Part shown: positions 35,791-48,032 of the stretch, in pieces
How positions within the stretch are numbered: the first letter of the stretch is position 1
Layout: every line of letters starts with the position of its first letter
Assembly: GCF_018687715.1 (NCBI RefSeq)
Contig: NC_056753.1
Coordinates: 15,385,001 to 15,449,000, forward strand
Length of the DNA: 64,000 nucleotides
Direction: 5' to 3'
From: Carya illinoinensis
Taxonomy: Eukaryota > Streptophyta > Magnoliopsida > Fagales > Juglandaceae
The notes under the pieces: generated by a model
Told to the model about the DNA's origin: nothing
The model's input: only the letters and a program-made list of their open reading frames with translations
The model's database searches: none
Made by a program: the position numbers and the translations under genes

Positions 35791-36673
35791 TTCAGGTGTG
35801 GCATAATTAATGCAGCATGGCTCTCTGTCCCGTTGATCCTGTGGATACTCAGCGTCAGGCTCCTCCTTCCACATTTGTAAAAGGATCAAGGGCTCTTCTT
35901 GATTTGCACCCACCTGTCTACTTAGAGCTACATGGGATTAAGCTCCAAAGATGGATGTCGAGGTGATGTGTTCCCCCTTCCTTTGTGTTATGGTGGATTT
36001 CCCACACATTCAACATCGTAGGCCACTTCTGCCCCAAGGCCGAGGTCCTCTGATGGGCCGATGGATTGCCCAATTGACTTGGGCCCCCTTTGTATTTGGG
36101 CCTGCACATTGGGCCTCTGGCCCAAGGAGAAAAATCCCCTTATAGTTATCCCAAAAATCCCTATTAGACTGATCCAATGAGAATTTCTTTTTTTACTTTT
36201 CCTTCACGTCTTTATACGGTTGTTGTCACTTGGTGTCCTCCCTTCTTAGGAGGGTGAGCCTTTTGCCTCCCGACTCCACAATGTGTCGGGACCCTAGGCT
36301 CCCTTATTGGGTCTTTTCGTCATGTGATGCAATGTGCAACGCTTCACTCCACAACTTTATTGGCACATTTTTTTATGGTTGGGTTATGGTACTTGAATGC
36401 GCCTATTTTGTCCACTTCACATTGATGGTTGTCAGGTGGCTCCCTCCAATTCATGTTGTACCATGTGTCCCACGAGATTCAAACTGTTCCATTTCCCACG
36501 TCAACTTCATGGGAGTTGGAGGGCCAACGATTGCTCCTCTATATAAACTTTGTCTTGTCCTTCTCGTTCCCCTCTTACTTTATTTTCCTTCTCCTTGCAT
36601 CCCAGTTTTCTCATCCTCCTTTACTAGACTTCTCCTTCTCTTTGTCATCTCTCTTGCCTTTAACTCCAATTAA
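35791..36673. other. unassigned, possible LTR or promoter of a degenerate element
   Basis: No coding motif was found. The second half is pyrimidine-rich and has a TATA-like CTATATAAAC near 36540, followed by a TC-rich leader and the ATG at 36673-36675 of a broken frame. That resembles the promoter part of an LTR, but no paired repeat was found. Confidence 0.35.
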
Positions 36674-37610
36674 TGGCTTCCAAGAAAACCTTCGATCCTA
36701 TGATTTTTGGGGAGCAGGACGTGCCCCGAGGTCCACACCTCAGAGCAAGGCCATACTAGTTACCACTGGCATTTAGAGGCTACCTGTGAGTTCTTACTGT
36801 CACTAATTTCCACCTATCATGTCTTGGATACGGTATTTTTTGAGATCCCCAGGCCATGGGAAGGAGCCATATACGCTAAGGGTTTTGTCTCAGGTGTTGC
36901 TCTCTTTCCCAACATGTTATCCTGAGGGCCCAGGTTGCCCTTCCCTCGCCCCATCCATGATGTGTTTTAGGCCTCCTTGGGTTGGCTCCCTCTCAACTTC
37001 ACCCAAATGCTTGGAGAATCCTAATGTGTTGCTCCATTTTATGATAACTTGCTTTGCTAGATTCTGACTCAGAGCAGGCAAACCTAACTGGTAGCAAATT
37101 CCTTCTGCTCATAACATTATAAGGTGCACCGGGAGCATATGCAGTTTCAAGGTGATGCGGGCTCTCATTGTGCTGGAGTCGCGCTACTGCAAAATCAAGG
37201 ATTGGATTGGCAATTTTTTCATCATCTCAGGCACAGGATGGGAATTTCCCGTCAGGCAAATAAATTGTGCAGAGTTCTCAGTTGGGGCCCTGTGGGGTTC
37301 CATCCCCAATGACAAAGTAGTGCGGCTTACAGCTTCCCCCGATGAGTTGCATCATATTGTCATCATCAAGGAGTGGGTGAAGAACCACCCAAATGCTATT
37401 CTCTTGGAGGCCCTCCTCAGAGAGTAGAATATAGCAGTGCATCTACCCCCCGCAGCCACACTATCTTCACCGACCACAGCATTCCTATGAGGTTGTCAGC
37501 CACCTTGTTGAGGAAGTGTTCCCCCAGCCTTCCTGTCGAATGCAAGGGGAAGAAACCCCACAAGGAGAAGGTAAGGTCTAACAGGAACCCCAAGCCCCTT
37601 CCTTAACCCC
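36673..37610 (+). pseudogene. degenerate retroelement-like reading frame
   Basis: Starting with MASKKTFDPM, the frame is quickly broken. A better-preserved part at about 37180-37430 contains DWIGNFFIISGTGWEFP, WGSIPNDKVVRL and VIIKEWVKNHP. The 'FFxISGxxWEFP ... WGxPPxDKxxRL' layout recalls an N-terminal protein found in some plant Tat-type elements and in predicted plant transposon proteins. A lysine-rich tail ends near 37605. Stops and frame changes exclude a functional product. The assignment rests on pattern memory and is weak. Confidence 0.35.
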
Positions 37611-37689
37611 TTTTGGGTTAATCATTGAGGGCAATCGAAGTGCGACAGCTGCCACTTGCGACGCCTGCTCCACACCTAGCTCCCCAAGT

Positions 37690-38120
37690 CCATCATGTGA
37701 ATCCTCCACTTAGGCTGGAGGGAGAAACCCTGCTAGTCTAGATGCGTTAGTTCCTCCTCGGAGCCCTACCAAGGTTATCTTCTCGTCCTAGTCATCCATC
37801 GTCATGCACTCCTTGTTGAACCTAGACAATTATGCCTTCAGGCTCTCGTCCTCCCCCTATTTGTTGGTGAAGAGGTGCCTTCTTTTCCTTCTCACCATAA
37901 ACTGCATAAGGAACAATCGGACCAGCTTCCCAAAACTGTCTATGGACCAGGGCGCCAGGGACCCAAACCACACTCTCACTGATCCTTTTAAAGTCAACAG
38001 GAAGGCTTTGCAAGCCACCTTCCATGGGAAACTATGTAGGTTCATGTGTGCCCAAAAGGTTTGTAGGTGCTTGAATGAGTTCCTGGTCCCATCATACATT
38101 TCCATGAGGGCAAAATTTTG
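37690..38120 (-). pseudogene. gypsy gag fragment (minus strand)
   Basis: On the minus strand the frame reads LEMYDGTRNSFKHLQTFWAHM, then KVACKAFLLTLKGSVRVWF, GSLAPWSIDSFGKL and, after a stop, GEDESLKA followed by LSRFNKE and DEKITLVGL. These are the consecutive blocks of the plant gypsy gag/capsid domain (retrotransposon gag family). At least three in-frame stops interrupt it. It lies head-to-head with a plus-strand RNase H fragment, so the two come from different insertions or a rearrangement. Confidence 0.75.
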
Positions 38121-38249
38121 GTGGTAAGGGCACCACCATCACTTCCTCACTATAGGGCAGGCCCATGCTAGGGAGTAGTTGGTCCATCGATGATGAGGTC
38201 CATTGTCGCACCACAAAGGTCGGGATGTGTTTAGTGGTGCGACAATGTC

Positions 38250-38577
38250 TACCCGACCTTTCTTTGAAGAACATGAGTCCTTGACGCACTTGAAAGGACA
38301 CTGTAAGTTGAATAGAATGCATGACAAGTGGGTGCAATTCATTGAGACATTTCCTTATGCAACTAAGTACACACAAGGTAAAGAAAATTTTGTGGTTGAT
38401 GCTTATGCAAGAAGGTACGTCCTTGTCATTATTATAGATGCAAAGTTATTGAGACTTGAATATGATAAGAACTTGTTTGTTAATGATGATGGCTTGGCTA
38501 GTGTGTATGGAGTATGTAAGAAAGCGTCATTTTCTCATTTATATAGACTCATTTATATGGTCGAGCTACAGTAACTT
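38250..38577 (+). pseudogene. gypsy RNase H / integrase junction fragment
   Basis: The frame contains EHESLTHLKGHCKLNRMHDKW, QFIETFPYATKYTQGKENFVV and then LLRLEYDKNLFVNDDGLASVY. This is the end of RNase H and the start of the integrase N-terminal region of gypsy elements. The usual ADALSRR block is altered to DAYARR. The fragment is open for about 120 codons but lacks everything upstream and downstream. Confidence 0.75.
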
Positions 38578-39093
38578 CTAAAACCCCAGTTCAAATAAAA
38601 TAATAACTTTCCAAATATGCCCTTGGCCAAAATACAAGGCTTTCCCAAAAATCCTAGTTCATTAAAAATAAGACGTGTGGGCTGACATCCTCAAGCTCAC
38701 TTATTCTAAACTAATAAAATAAGCTCTTTTAATGAAATACATAAGTCCAAGGCCTTCAATTACAATAGATCCAAGTCGTGTCTTCCGTAGCGTATCACAT
38801 GGATGAAAACTGGATCTCCTCCTCTCAAGCCCATTTTGAATGTTGGGCTCTTGCTAAACACGTCTCAAGTGGATTGCACCCCCATCCATGCATAGCTTCC
38901 TTGATCTTCCTATCTCTTGATCTTGTAATTGATCTTTAGGACTTGGTCCGCCTTGGGCCCATCAACACATTTATCAAGCATGCGAGCACACACTGTGATT
39001 TCACGTTATGCGAGGGCTATTTGACCCAAGCAGCCAATATTCCAGTGTCGCGACTCCTGTCAAAACCCAAGTGGAGGTCGAGGGTGCCATAGG
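38578..39093. other. no gene; probable LTR remnant
   Basis: No coding motif is present. The stretch ends a few bases before a primer-binding-like site, so its right part is probably the tail of an LTR (ends near GGTGCCA). The left boundary is not recognisable. Confidence 0.35.
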
Positions 39094-39105
39094 TGGTATT
39101 AGAGC
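39094..39105 (+). promoter_or_regulatory. initiator-tRNA(Met)-type primer-binding site
   Basis: TGGTATTAGAGC differs at one position from the common plant retroelement site TGGTATCAGAGC. It sits after a CA-ended block and before a leader of short TTAGACTTGG-type repeats, as at the 5' end of a gypsy or copia element. No gag follows, so it marks a remnant. Confidence 0.5.
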
Positions 39106-39774
39106 TTTTACAGCTCTGGGTAATTCTATAAGTCACTTAGGTACCATCCCAGAATTTTAGACTTTAATCTTCCCATGATAGGTTTGAAAATTTGTGTTGT
39201 TAGACTTGGATTTTTAGCAAAGTTGGTTGGAATTTTTAGTATGATAGGCATGAACCTTTCGTATAGTAGGCTTGAACTTTTAGCATTAGGCTTGGATTTG
39301 AATTATCGAAACTTGAAGGGAAACGATGTGGTCTAGGCAATCTCATCGAAACAGAGACAGAAGTGATGAGTTGTAAGGGTAACAACTTCTAAATCCCAGG
39401 AAAATTAAGGTTTTAGATTCTACACAATTTATTAAACAAGATATACGAAATCCAAGTTTGTAGATTTTGTAGACTTTATTATGTGAGTTAATTTAAATTG
39501 AGGGTTTAGATTTTTGCAGACTTTAAGAAGTGCTTTGATAACATTTGAGGTTTAGAATATGCAAGCTTTAGGAGACGACTTTTATTAGATTTTAGGTATC
39601 AATTTTGCAGACTTCAGAAAATGATTGTGTAGAATGTGGCCAAGTTGGACTAAGAGTAAATTGGGTGGACTAGTTGAACTGGAAATGAGTAAATGTCAAC
39701 TTTCACCACATCACATTTGACTTCTTGCCGCTTTATTTTGATGACTTAGCCTTAATCGCGGCATGGGCTTGACT
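39106..39774. other. leader-like AT-rich repeat sequence
   Basis: The segment holds short imperfect repeats of the TAGACTT/TAGGCTTG kind after the primer-binding-like site. There is no gene. It gives way to LTR-like unit D at about 39775. Confidence 0.35.
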
Positions 39775-41650
39775 TAGTGTATGGGCATGGTCTCCCCTAA
39801 GGACCATCCATACACCCTGGCTCCCTTCCTCACACCACGGATAACAATCATGCGTATGACTTCATAAGGAGCAATACCCAACTTCACACCTAGTGCATAC
39901 ATGATTAGACATCCTCTAGCCTCCACCAGCAGAGAGGCCATGGAGTCGGTACGAGAGAATTATGGTCTCGTCTAAGCCTGTTGTAGCTCGGCGACAACTC
40001 AAGGGATGTCACTCAATTTTACATGCTCTTGAGTAACCAAATGAGCTCCATCAAGATAATGCCCAATCTTGGCTTGGGGTCGTGATCCCCAGCCACCTAC
40101 AAAACACGTTTTTAAAAAATAACAATAAGAACACAATTTTCCAGTTTCACAGCACAACAAGAGAACATAGCACAATTAATAAATTAATCACAGCACAGAC
40201 AAGGATCAGAGCACAATTAATACAATAAAGGTAAATAACAATAATTAATAATACAAATGCGTGAACGAACAGATATTGCATGACATGGAAATAATACATC
40301 AACCAATGGCCAAACAACACACATATTCAAAGACTCACAATCACAACTACACGTGATTCCCAACTCTTCAACCGACTCTCGGCCAACAATTCCAGCACTA
40401 ACTATAATATTATATCCCAACACTACATAGGGCCCCCGGCCACTTCTCATTCACAACTAGACTACAACAAACACAGCTTAACAATTATTTTGCATTAGTA
40501 TTTCAAGGATCGGTCTATGGTTTTACTTACAAAGCATAAGGCAATCTTGGATGATCGAGCGTGCTCTCTAAGGTATCTCATGTATGTGTGCGCATCACTG
40601 CGAGATGGAAAACAGTTAATTAAAACTGATGATGCCTAAAAATTAATATGAAAACAAAGTGGCACACAGCTTACTATGGTAGAGCTAGAAGGGGCAGAGC
40701 ATGGAGGCGGCAGTAGCGAGGCACAGTGAACAGTGGCATTTTTTGGTCAAAATGAGACTCCACGTGTAAGAATTTGTAGGTGGCGGATATGATGAACATA
40801 GAAGATGGGGAAGGGGAACTTGCGGTGGTTAGCGGCAATGCAACCCTAAGAGAGGGAAATTAGGCTTGGTTTCAGGGGGAATTTGAGAGAGGGGGAGGAC
40901 AAGTGGAGTGGGAGAGCGTGGAAGTGGTTGGACAGCTTTTGGTGTGCCTCTGAGTGGCAGATCACAATGATGGATTTGGGTGGGGGATCATGATGCTGCT
41001 TCACTTTCGGGTGGCTAGGCTAGTTTGGGCAGTGATTCGGCTCACAAAGGCTATGGACAAGCACAACGCACCTCATGGACAAAGGCCTTTATATCAGTGG
41101 CAACCGCGAAGCTTAGAGCTGCACTTGATGCCATGGCAGATGTGTTGTGGCTAGAGAGACAATGAAGTGTGGTAATGATATGAGAGGACGACAACGATGA
41201 ACTCATGGTCAGCATTGATAGTGATGCTTAGTCACGGTTGCAGAAGGAGAGAGGGGGCTGAGGGGAGAAGTGGTGTAGGAGTGAAGTGAAGGAGAGAGAG
41301 AAGGAAGAAGAAAAGAGTAGGGTTTTTAACCCTCAAGCCCCTAAACGATGTCATATAAGGTATGGGGCTGGGATTTGTTCTTGTTTTTGGCTTCTAACTA
41401 GACGAGCTCACAATAAATTAAAATTGAGCTTGGGTTTAGGGCTGGGCTTCATAGAGAGAGTGTGATAAGGAAATTGATGTGGATATGTACGGGCGGTGAT
41501 CTCTCACCAGTGGCAACGGAACATTGGGTCATGGGTGCGGTTCTTTCTAGGTTTTCTCAAAAGTGGGTATTAGAGAGACTTGAGCGAGAAAGGAAAGTGA
41601 GATCGGAACTAAGGGCTTAGTGGGGGAAACTGAAGTGTTGTGCGTAATAA
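39775..41650 (-). repeat. truncated LTR-like unit D, related to solo LTR B
   Basis: From ACACCCTGGCTC (39830) onward the order and wording of blocks follow unit B from 15816: CACACCACGG followed by TAACAATCATGCGTATGACTT, then ATCCTCTAGCCT, GGAGTCGGT, GCGACAACTCAAGGGATGTC, GAGTAACC...GAGCTCCA and AATCTTGGCTTG. The same CACGGGTAATGATCGTGCG-type motif occurs on the opposite strand in unit A. The B-type start (TGTGACGCC) is missing, so D is truncated at its left end; the right end is uncertain. Confidence 0.6.
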
Positions 41651-41729
41651 GCAAAACAAAATGGCGTCATTTTGCTTATCCAAAACAGCATCATTGTGTA
41701 CCAGAATGATTTTTTTTTTAAAAGGATCC

Positions 41730-41845
41730 ATAACCTTTTAAAAAGGATTCGTAACTAGATTCGGATTCATCTCACCTGCCTGAATTTTCAGGTTCCAGGT
41801 TGTAGACTAGACTGGAAAAAAATCCAACCAAGTTTTACACCCCTA
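41730..41845. repeat. possible hAT-type terminus
   Basis: The sequence ends CAAGTTTTACACCCCTA, which in reverse complement reads TAGGGGTGTAAAACTTG, the usual look of hAT MITE ends in plants. It is preceded by subterminal repeats of GGTTC/GATTCG motifs. No partner end or duplication was identified. Confidence 0.35.
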
Positions 41846-42779
41846 ATTCTAAATGTCAAAATTTTGTTGTTTTTGGTGAAGCCCACCTTGGTTTTTGTCA
41901 AAATCTTCTCAGATGTGTGCTTTTTGATTTATGTTATGCCTTTGATGTTCTTCATGAGTTTTTTGGCTCAATGTTATGCTTACAAGTTTTGAAAATATTG
42001 ATAAATATTGTAAATCTCTGAAAAATTGATAACTATTACATGCTTGATGTTATGCTCTGTCACCCTATTTTTTGAAAAATGCAAAGCAATTGCAGCAATG
42101 AGTTGGTATAAAACCTAGCCTTGTTGATTGCTTGGATGGGCTTTTGGTTCATTATGATATGCACCATTCATGGCATGTTCTTCATTTGTCCCTGGCATAC
42201 CTTCATTTGTTCTTGATTTGCAGCTGGCATGTTCTTCAATCTTGTATTTTGGTTGTATTGCTGGTGGACTTGCTGGTGTTTTAACATGGTCTATTGTAAT
42301 GGACTTACAAATTTAATGAGGTAGAATCTAATTTTTGCTGGTGGGTTGCAAATGTAATGAGGTAGCATCTATTATAATGGACTTGTTGGTTGCTTTAGTG
42401 ATTTTCTAATGGATGTTGATCAATTTCATTAATGAAATCTGTGTGGTTTGTAATGGATTTTGGGATGGAAGTTTGACATATAATGCAAGGACCAAGTTTT
42501 CTCTATGTTTATGTGTTTAGAATGTTTTGCAACACTGATGTATGCTAATATAAGGGAATATTGATTCTGTAATTTATGTTGCTGTTAATGATCCATATGC
42601 CATGAATGCTTGGGTAGAGAAACTTGAAGCCAAAGATGTTGTAATTCCATTTGTATCTTCACTTGCCTTTGAATATCTCTATGTAGTTAAGTTTCGTATC
42701 TCCAGCTTTCTAGTTCTAGGTTAAGAGTATGTAGATTCTGGTTCTAGATCATGATTATGTAAATTATATAAGGTATTTA
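41846..42779. other. no gene recognised
   Basis: An AT-rich stretch with TTGTTGGTTGC- and TGGACTTG-type short repeats around 42.1-42.4 kb. No reading frame with motifs was found. It ends at the insertion point of unit E. Confidence 0.5.
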
Positions 42780-43430
42780 TGTGACACCCCCAGATTTCGG
42801 TTAGGATCGGATGGACATTTGAAGCGACGGGACATGCAACACAAGGTTACTTGCCCCCCTGTTCATGACATACAAGATGCAATGTTCCTAACATGCATAT
42901 AGCATTATGCAATATTTGCGATGGATAATTTTTTTGAGTAATACTGTGTACAAAACTTCTAATATCCCAAATAGTTAAAGCGTAACCCAAGCATACTTAA
43001 CAAAATAAATATCCATGATTACAATACGAGTCTCAAAAGACTGTAGTATCAAAACATGGGAGACCAGACTCCATATTTACATTACCAAAATATACTATTG
43101 CGCCAGTTAATCGAGTAACTCGCGTAACTCAACTAACGAGGCTAGAATACTGTCCAAAAACCTAGCTATGGAAGCTGGAAGCTCTGCGTCATGTCTACGG
43201 CATCTAGTCAACCTCCTCCAGTCTGCTAGCGTCCACTCCCTTCTCTGATTCTGACACATCACCTATCATTCAATGGGAATGGTAGTTGGGACTACCACAA
43301 TGAGATTTAATTACAAATCTCAACAAGTTAACAGGAAACTTCCACACAGGTTAATGATGCATGCATGGTAGTAAAAGCATGAATGCATAATTAAAGTCGT
43401 AAGTAATCATAGTATAACTTGACATATAAT

Positions 43431-44003
43431 ATGGCATAACTGACATAACTTGAACAAAAACGTGAACTAAACTTGACTTGACATAATATAAATGTAAACT
43501 TAAAACATAACATGGACTAGCAACATAGTATGTACGTGAACTTGAAACATAACATGAACTTGAAACATAACATGAACATGAGCATACATAATAATAACAC
43601 GAACTTGAACATAACATGAACCTGAGTATAACATGACATAAACGTGGACTTGAGACATAGCGTGAACGTGAACATAATATAACATGAACATAAACTTGAA
43701 ATAACATGACATAAACGTGAATATGTACATAATATAACATGAACGTAAGCTCAAGCTTGAACATAGCATGACATGAACGTGAACTTGAAATATAATGTAA
43801 ACGTGAATATAACATAACATGAATGTGAACTTGAACATAACATAAACCTGAACATAACATGACGTAAACGTGAACTTAAAACATAACATGAACGTGAACA
43901 TAACATAACATGAATGTGAACTTGAGCATAATATAAACCTGAGCTTAACATGACATAAACGTGAACTTGAAACATAACGTAAACTTGAACATAACATAAC
44001 ATA
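43431..44003. repeat. tandem array of ATAACATGAACGTGAACTTGA-type units
   Basis: About 570 bp are built of imperfect copies of a unit of roughly 20-45 bp containing ACATAACATGAACGTGAACTTG. The unit length varies through insertion of ATAA/CATGA blocks. It lies within unit E and produces spurious minus-strand frames rich in Cys, Tyr, Val and Ser. Confidence 0.85.
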
Positions 44004-44006
44004 ACG

Positions 44007-44216
44007 ACATATTATACTCTTTCACCCTAGTACACTGCAGCACATAGTCTTGACCTCAGTATCAGGCAACACTTGTATTATCATTGACCGTAATATAACT
44101 TAACTGATTTATCTATCTATAATACGACAAATTATACTCATTCACCTTAGTACTCAGTATCGCATAGTCTTGACCACAATACCAAGCAGTGTGTATCACC
44201 TTTGACCATAGTGCAA
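44007..44216. repeat. tandem duplication of a ~100-bp segment
   Basis: ATTATACTC(T/A)TTCACC followed by CATAGTCTTGACC and CTTTGACC-type blocks occurs twice in a row (about 44007-44100 and 44118-44216) with several differences. It belongs to unit E. Confidence 0.65.
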
Positions 44217-44339
44217 ATTAATTGATAATTGAAACTTAATTGTTCTCGAAATACACAATTGTATTCAAGACGAAACGTGACTAGAATACTAAAGGATAGA
44301 AGTCGTGACATCACATAACATGACTTGAACGTAACTTGA

Positions 44340-44600
44340 AAAACATAACTTACTTGAAAAAGAAACATTTTATAACATGAAATAATATGTAACAGACAAT
44401 ATTTCATAATATGATATAACATATAACAGACAATATTTTGTAACATGGCATAACATGTAATAGTGAATATTACGTGACATGACATACATATAATAGATGT
44501 CATACTTAACGTAATAAACTTGCAATAGATAGCAATACATGACAGAATATATTTTGTAACAGATAAGTATTTCATGATAGAATAATTCGTGTAACAAATA
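44340..44600. repeat. tandem array of AACAGACAATATTT-type units
   Basis: Several imperfect copies of a ~30-bp unit such as ATAACATGTAACAGACAATA are arranged in tandem inside unit E, downstream of the ~100-bp duplication. Confidence 0.65.
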
Positions 44601-47335
44601 AACTGTAGTTTCCTTACTTATCACACATAAATAGTAAACTAATAGTAAGTTAAGAGCTAATTTACCTCGATTGTCACGTTCTACGAGAATAAAATGTGAA
44701 ATACGAGGAACTATGAGAGGGTATTCTAAAAGTTATAAATTTAATCACTAACAATTATAAACAAGAAAAAAATGCTAACTTAGATTCAAATTACTATTTT
44801 ACTCTCTACATGTAGAAAAATGATAATTTTACCCTAACTTAAAGATTTCACATCCAAATTCAAAAGTTTTCAAAATTTACATTCATCATGTAAATTTTGT
44901 CCTAAACTTAAATATCAATTCAGAAAAATTTAAAACAATTCCTAACTAGGAGAAACTCACTATGATCAAAACATTCATAGGTCATTTCTCTTGATTTTTG
45001 TTGCAATTGCTTTCAACTTTAAAACTCATAATTAAACCAAAATTTTACAACAAAGATCTTCCTATACTAAGTTTAAAAATATACTTAAAATATTCATTAA
45101 AAAAAGCTAATCATCAATACCAACAAAAAGCAAACCCTTGAATCATAAGTTTTGACCTTAATCAAAACAAGTCCAAAATTCCAAAAAAATCAAATCTTAC
45201 TTCTAACATATTCATAATATCATCCTAAGATTAGCCATGCTTTAAATCATAAAACAGAAGTCACCAAAAATACAAAACAACACTCAGAGTTTTTGGTTTC
45301 ACTTAGTCCAACAACAAATTTTTTTTTCCTAACTAACTTTGCTCAATCTCTTTATTAATGGCTTAAAAAGATGATATGTTCAAACTCAAACATCACATGG
45401 TTTAACAATGTGTCCTAAAGAAGATCCAACCATCAAACTTAAAATCTCATGGCTAAAAATCAATAAAACATAGATCTAACGAAAAAACAACAAATCTTAG
45501 GCCTAACTGAAATCCTCTTGCATAGAAAAATTATATATTTGAAACTAATACTAAATATTTTCAAACTAACATCCTAATATGCATAAAAGAAGTTTAGGAT
45601 CACCACATAAAAATGTAAGATTAAACTACGAAAGATTCAAACTTTCTCAAAACAAAAACTGTTTTTCCACTTCCAGTTTTCAACTTTCTAGATCTAAGGA
45701 AATCTATCATCAAAAGCTTTAGTCGTGCTACAAAATCTCAATGAACATTCATAAACACACGCTAACAACACTCTATAAAATTTTTGAACCAAGATATATG
45801 TCCATAAGTTTGGTCAAAATCTCCAAAACATAACATACTCTCCAGTTTAACGCCCAAAATGACCTTTTATGGTTAAAAAGACTTTTGACCAATCAAATGA
45901 CCATGAAATGAGATGAATAAGATATCCACGAAAACTAAACTCAAATATGAACAACTTTAATGAAGGGGGAATTGTGAGAAATTAGGGTAAAAAATCTTCA
46001 CGTAAAAAGACCCAAAAATCTGTCCGAGAGAGCTCTTTGGGTTTCTCTCTAAGAATGGGATGAAGAAGTGATGAAATAAAGTGAAGTGTGTCTTGCACGA
46101 CTTTAGACCTCTGGAGGGGGAATTTATGGGAATGAATGACCCTTGATTGGAGGTGGCTATGTCACATAAAGTAAAGAATAGTGAGAGGCAAGGACTGCTT
46201 GCAGTAGCTATGAGGTATGGAGGGTGATAAAATGGATTTCTCCTTCACATTAAGGCACTATTGGGTGCAGCCAAGGGCAGGGGATGGTCTGCCATGTGGG
46301 GGAGGAAATTTCTTCAAAAAGCTTTGCCAAGGTGCCAAAATTCATGGGCCTTGGTGGGCCTCAACCAAGTGGGTTTCAATTTGGGGTTTAAAAGGAGTTT
46401 GGTTAGGGTTTGGGATGCTATCAAGCCAATCCAATTTTTCTTGGCACAATTAAATTTTCAATGTTTAAAAGGTTGGATAATAATATCATAACAAGTATTT
46501 GATTAATTAATATCATGTAAAAGTGATTTAATCAAATGATTAAACACAATGTTAGAAATTGGATCAAATTAAAGGCCAACTTTAGGGTTTGGGGAAACCG
46601 TTTAGAGTTTCAGTTTCAACCAAGTTTTTTGGGTTTCAATTAGACTCCAACCATTTAGGATTTCACTTGAGAAACCCTATTTGTTCTGGCACAATTTGGT
46701 TGATCAGACTGAAGAATAGGGTTTTGCTAAGGTGACATGATCTTACACCTTGATTATTTCGCAATCTATCCTATGGTTCCTCTTTGTGCCAAGTGTCCAA
46801 AACTATTCACCAAGTGTGGATAAGATTTTTTCTAGTATCCAAATAAAACTTTCTTAACCTAATTTGGACATTCTACACTGTGATTTTAAAAACACTACGC
46901 TAGGTGCTACTATTAAGGTTATTATTCAGACCGAGAAAGTAAAAAATAAATTTTGCACTGTAAAATCTTAAATATTCATACAAACCTAACTGTATAATTC
47001 ATTATCAAAATTCAACCCTAAAATGCCTTAAAAAAAGCAAAACATGTTTTCAAATAAACATATCGTCTAAAAACTGAAAATAAGATTATTACACTATAAA
47101 ATCCTAAATAATCAACTAAGTAAATTGGCGCAAACTATAACACATTCTGACACTTCTAACTACTTCAAATAAATAAAGTCACACTTTTGGCACCATAATG
47201 AGTGATAACACTGACTATGCTGATAGATTAAAACCTATGCGATTAGTCAATTCGTGAAAACTTACGAGATTTTCATAAGATTTCTAAAACCTATAGAAAT
47301 TTCACCTTAAATTTCTAGTAGGCTATTACAATTTA

Positions 47336-47860
47336 TGATCTTTGAACTCAGTGACTTTTGGCAAATTAAGTTAGGCCTTTTCATTTGGGCTAGCTTTTTT
47401 CCCATCCTAAAGCAAACCCTAGCCAGGCATAGAAAAAACTCGGGTACACCTGGTACCTAATTTTTTTTTTCCCCGGTTTCAATGTTTTGATGTTTCTTTT
47501 CTTTTCCTTTTTTCTTTTTTTTTTTTTTTTTTTTTTTTTTTGGTTACTTGCTAGCAACTAAATGGATAGAAACTCAAGTAAAATGTTGTAGGTCTCAACA
47601 ATGGATCCCGATTGTCTTTTTTTTTTTTTTTGCTTACCTAATGATTAAATAAATATTTTTTTAATAATGTTGTGATTTTTTTCTAAATATTTAAATGAGT
47701 TAAAAAAATGCATGGAAAAAAAAAAGAAAAAAAAAACACTAAATAGCATTGTCGTCGTAGCAGTTTTCAACTCAAAATATTCTTTTGAAGTTTGTTTATA
47801 ATAGAAGCATGGACTTGACAAAGTTTGTAGAAAAAACATATGACAAATGCGCGCACGCAT

Positions 47861-47894
<34 letters not shown>

Positions 47895-48024
47895 GTATGT
47901 ATGTATGTATGTACACACACATGAAAGGAGATAATAATATAATATACCTAAAATGACCATGGCCATCTAAGACTTGCATCTAAGATTATTTTTATCGAGT
48001 ATTTGACCAAATTGGGCATCCGGC
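47336..48024. other. no gene; homopolymer and microsatellites
   Basis: This stretch holds a T-run of about 27 bases (47515-47541), an (AC)n run (about 47861-47884), a short AT run and a GTAT repeat (47894-47912). No gene is supported. It lies between the duplication flanking unit E and the hAT-like element. Confidence 0.6.
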
Positions 48025-48032
48025 CCTATATT

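Larger units (their letters stand above)
42780..47330 (-). mobile_element. solo LTR-like unit E (4551 bp) with perfect 5-bp duplication
   Basis: The unit begins TGTGACACCCCC and ends GGCTATTACA, flanked by ATTTA on both sides (42775-42779 and 47331-47335). In reverse complement it starts TGTAATAGCC and ends GGGGTGTCACA, the same termini style as unit B. No gag, protease or polymerase motif is visible, so it is best read as one very long LTR left after recombination, or a large non-autonomous element. It carries several internal tandem arrays between 43.4 and 44.6 kb. The minus-strand open frames at 43.35-44.6 kb are products of these repeats. Confidence 0.7.

Noticed and set aside
43431..44003. 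Regular repeats considered as a CRISPR-like array
   Set aside because: The units are contiguous, degenerate and variable in length with no unique spacers. The genomic context is a plant retroelement LTR.
43351..44624. Minus-strand open frames rich in Cys, Tyr, Val and Ser (up to 169 codons)
   Set aside because: They are in-phase translations of the tandem arrays in unit E, present in several frames at once.
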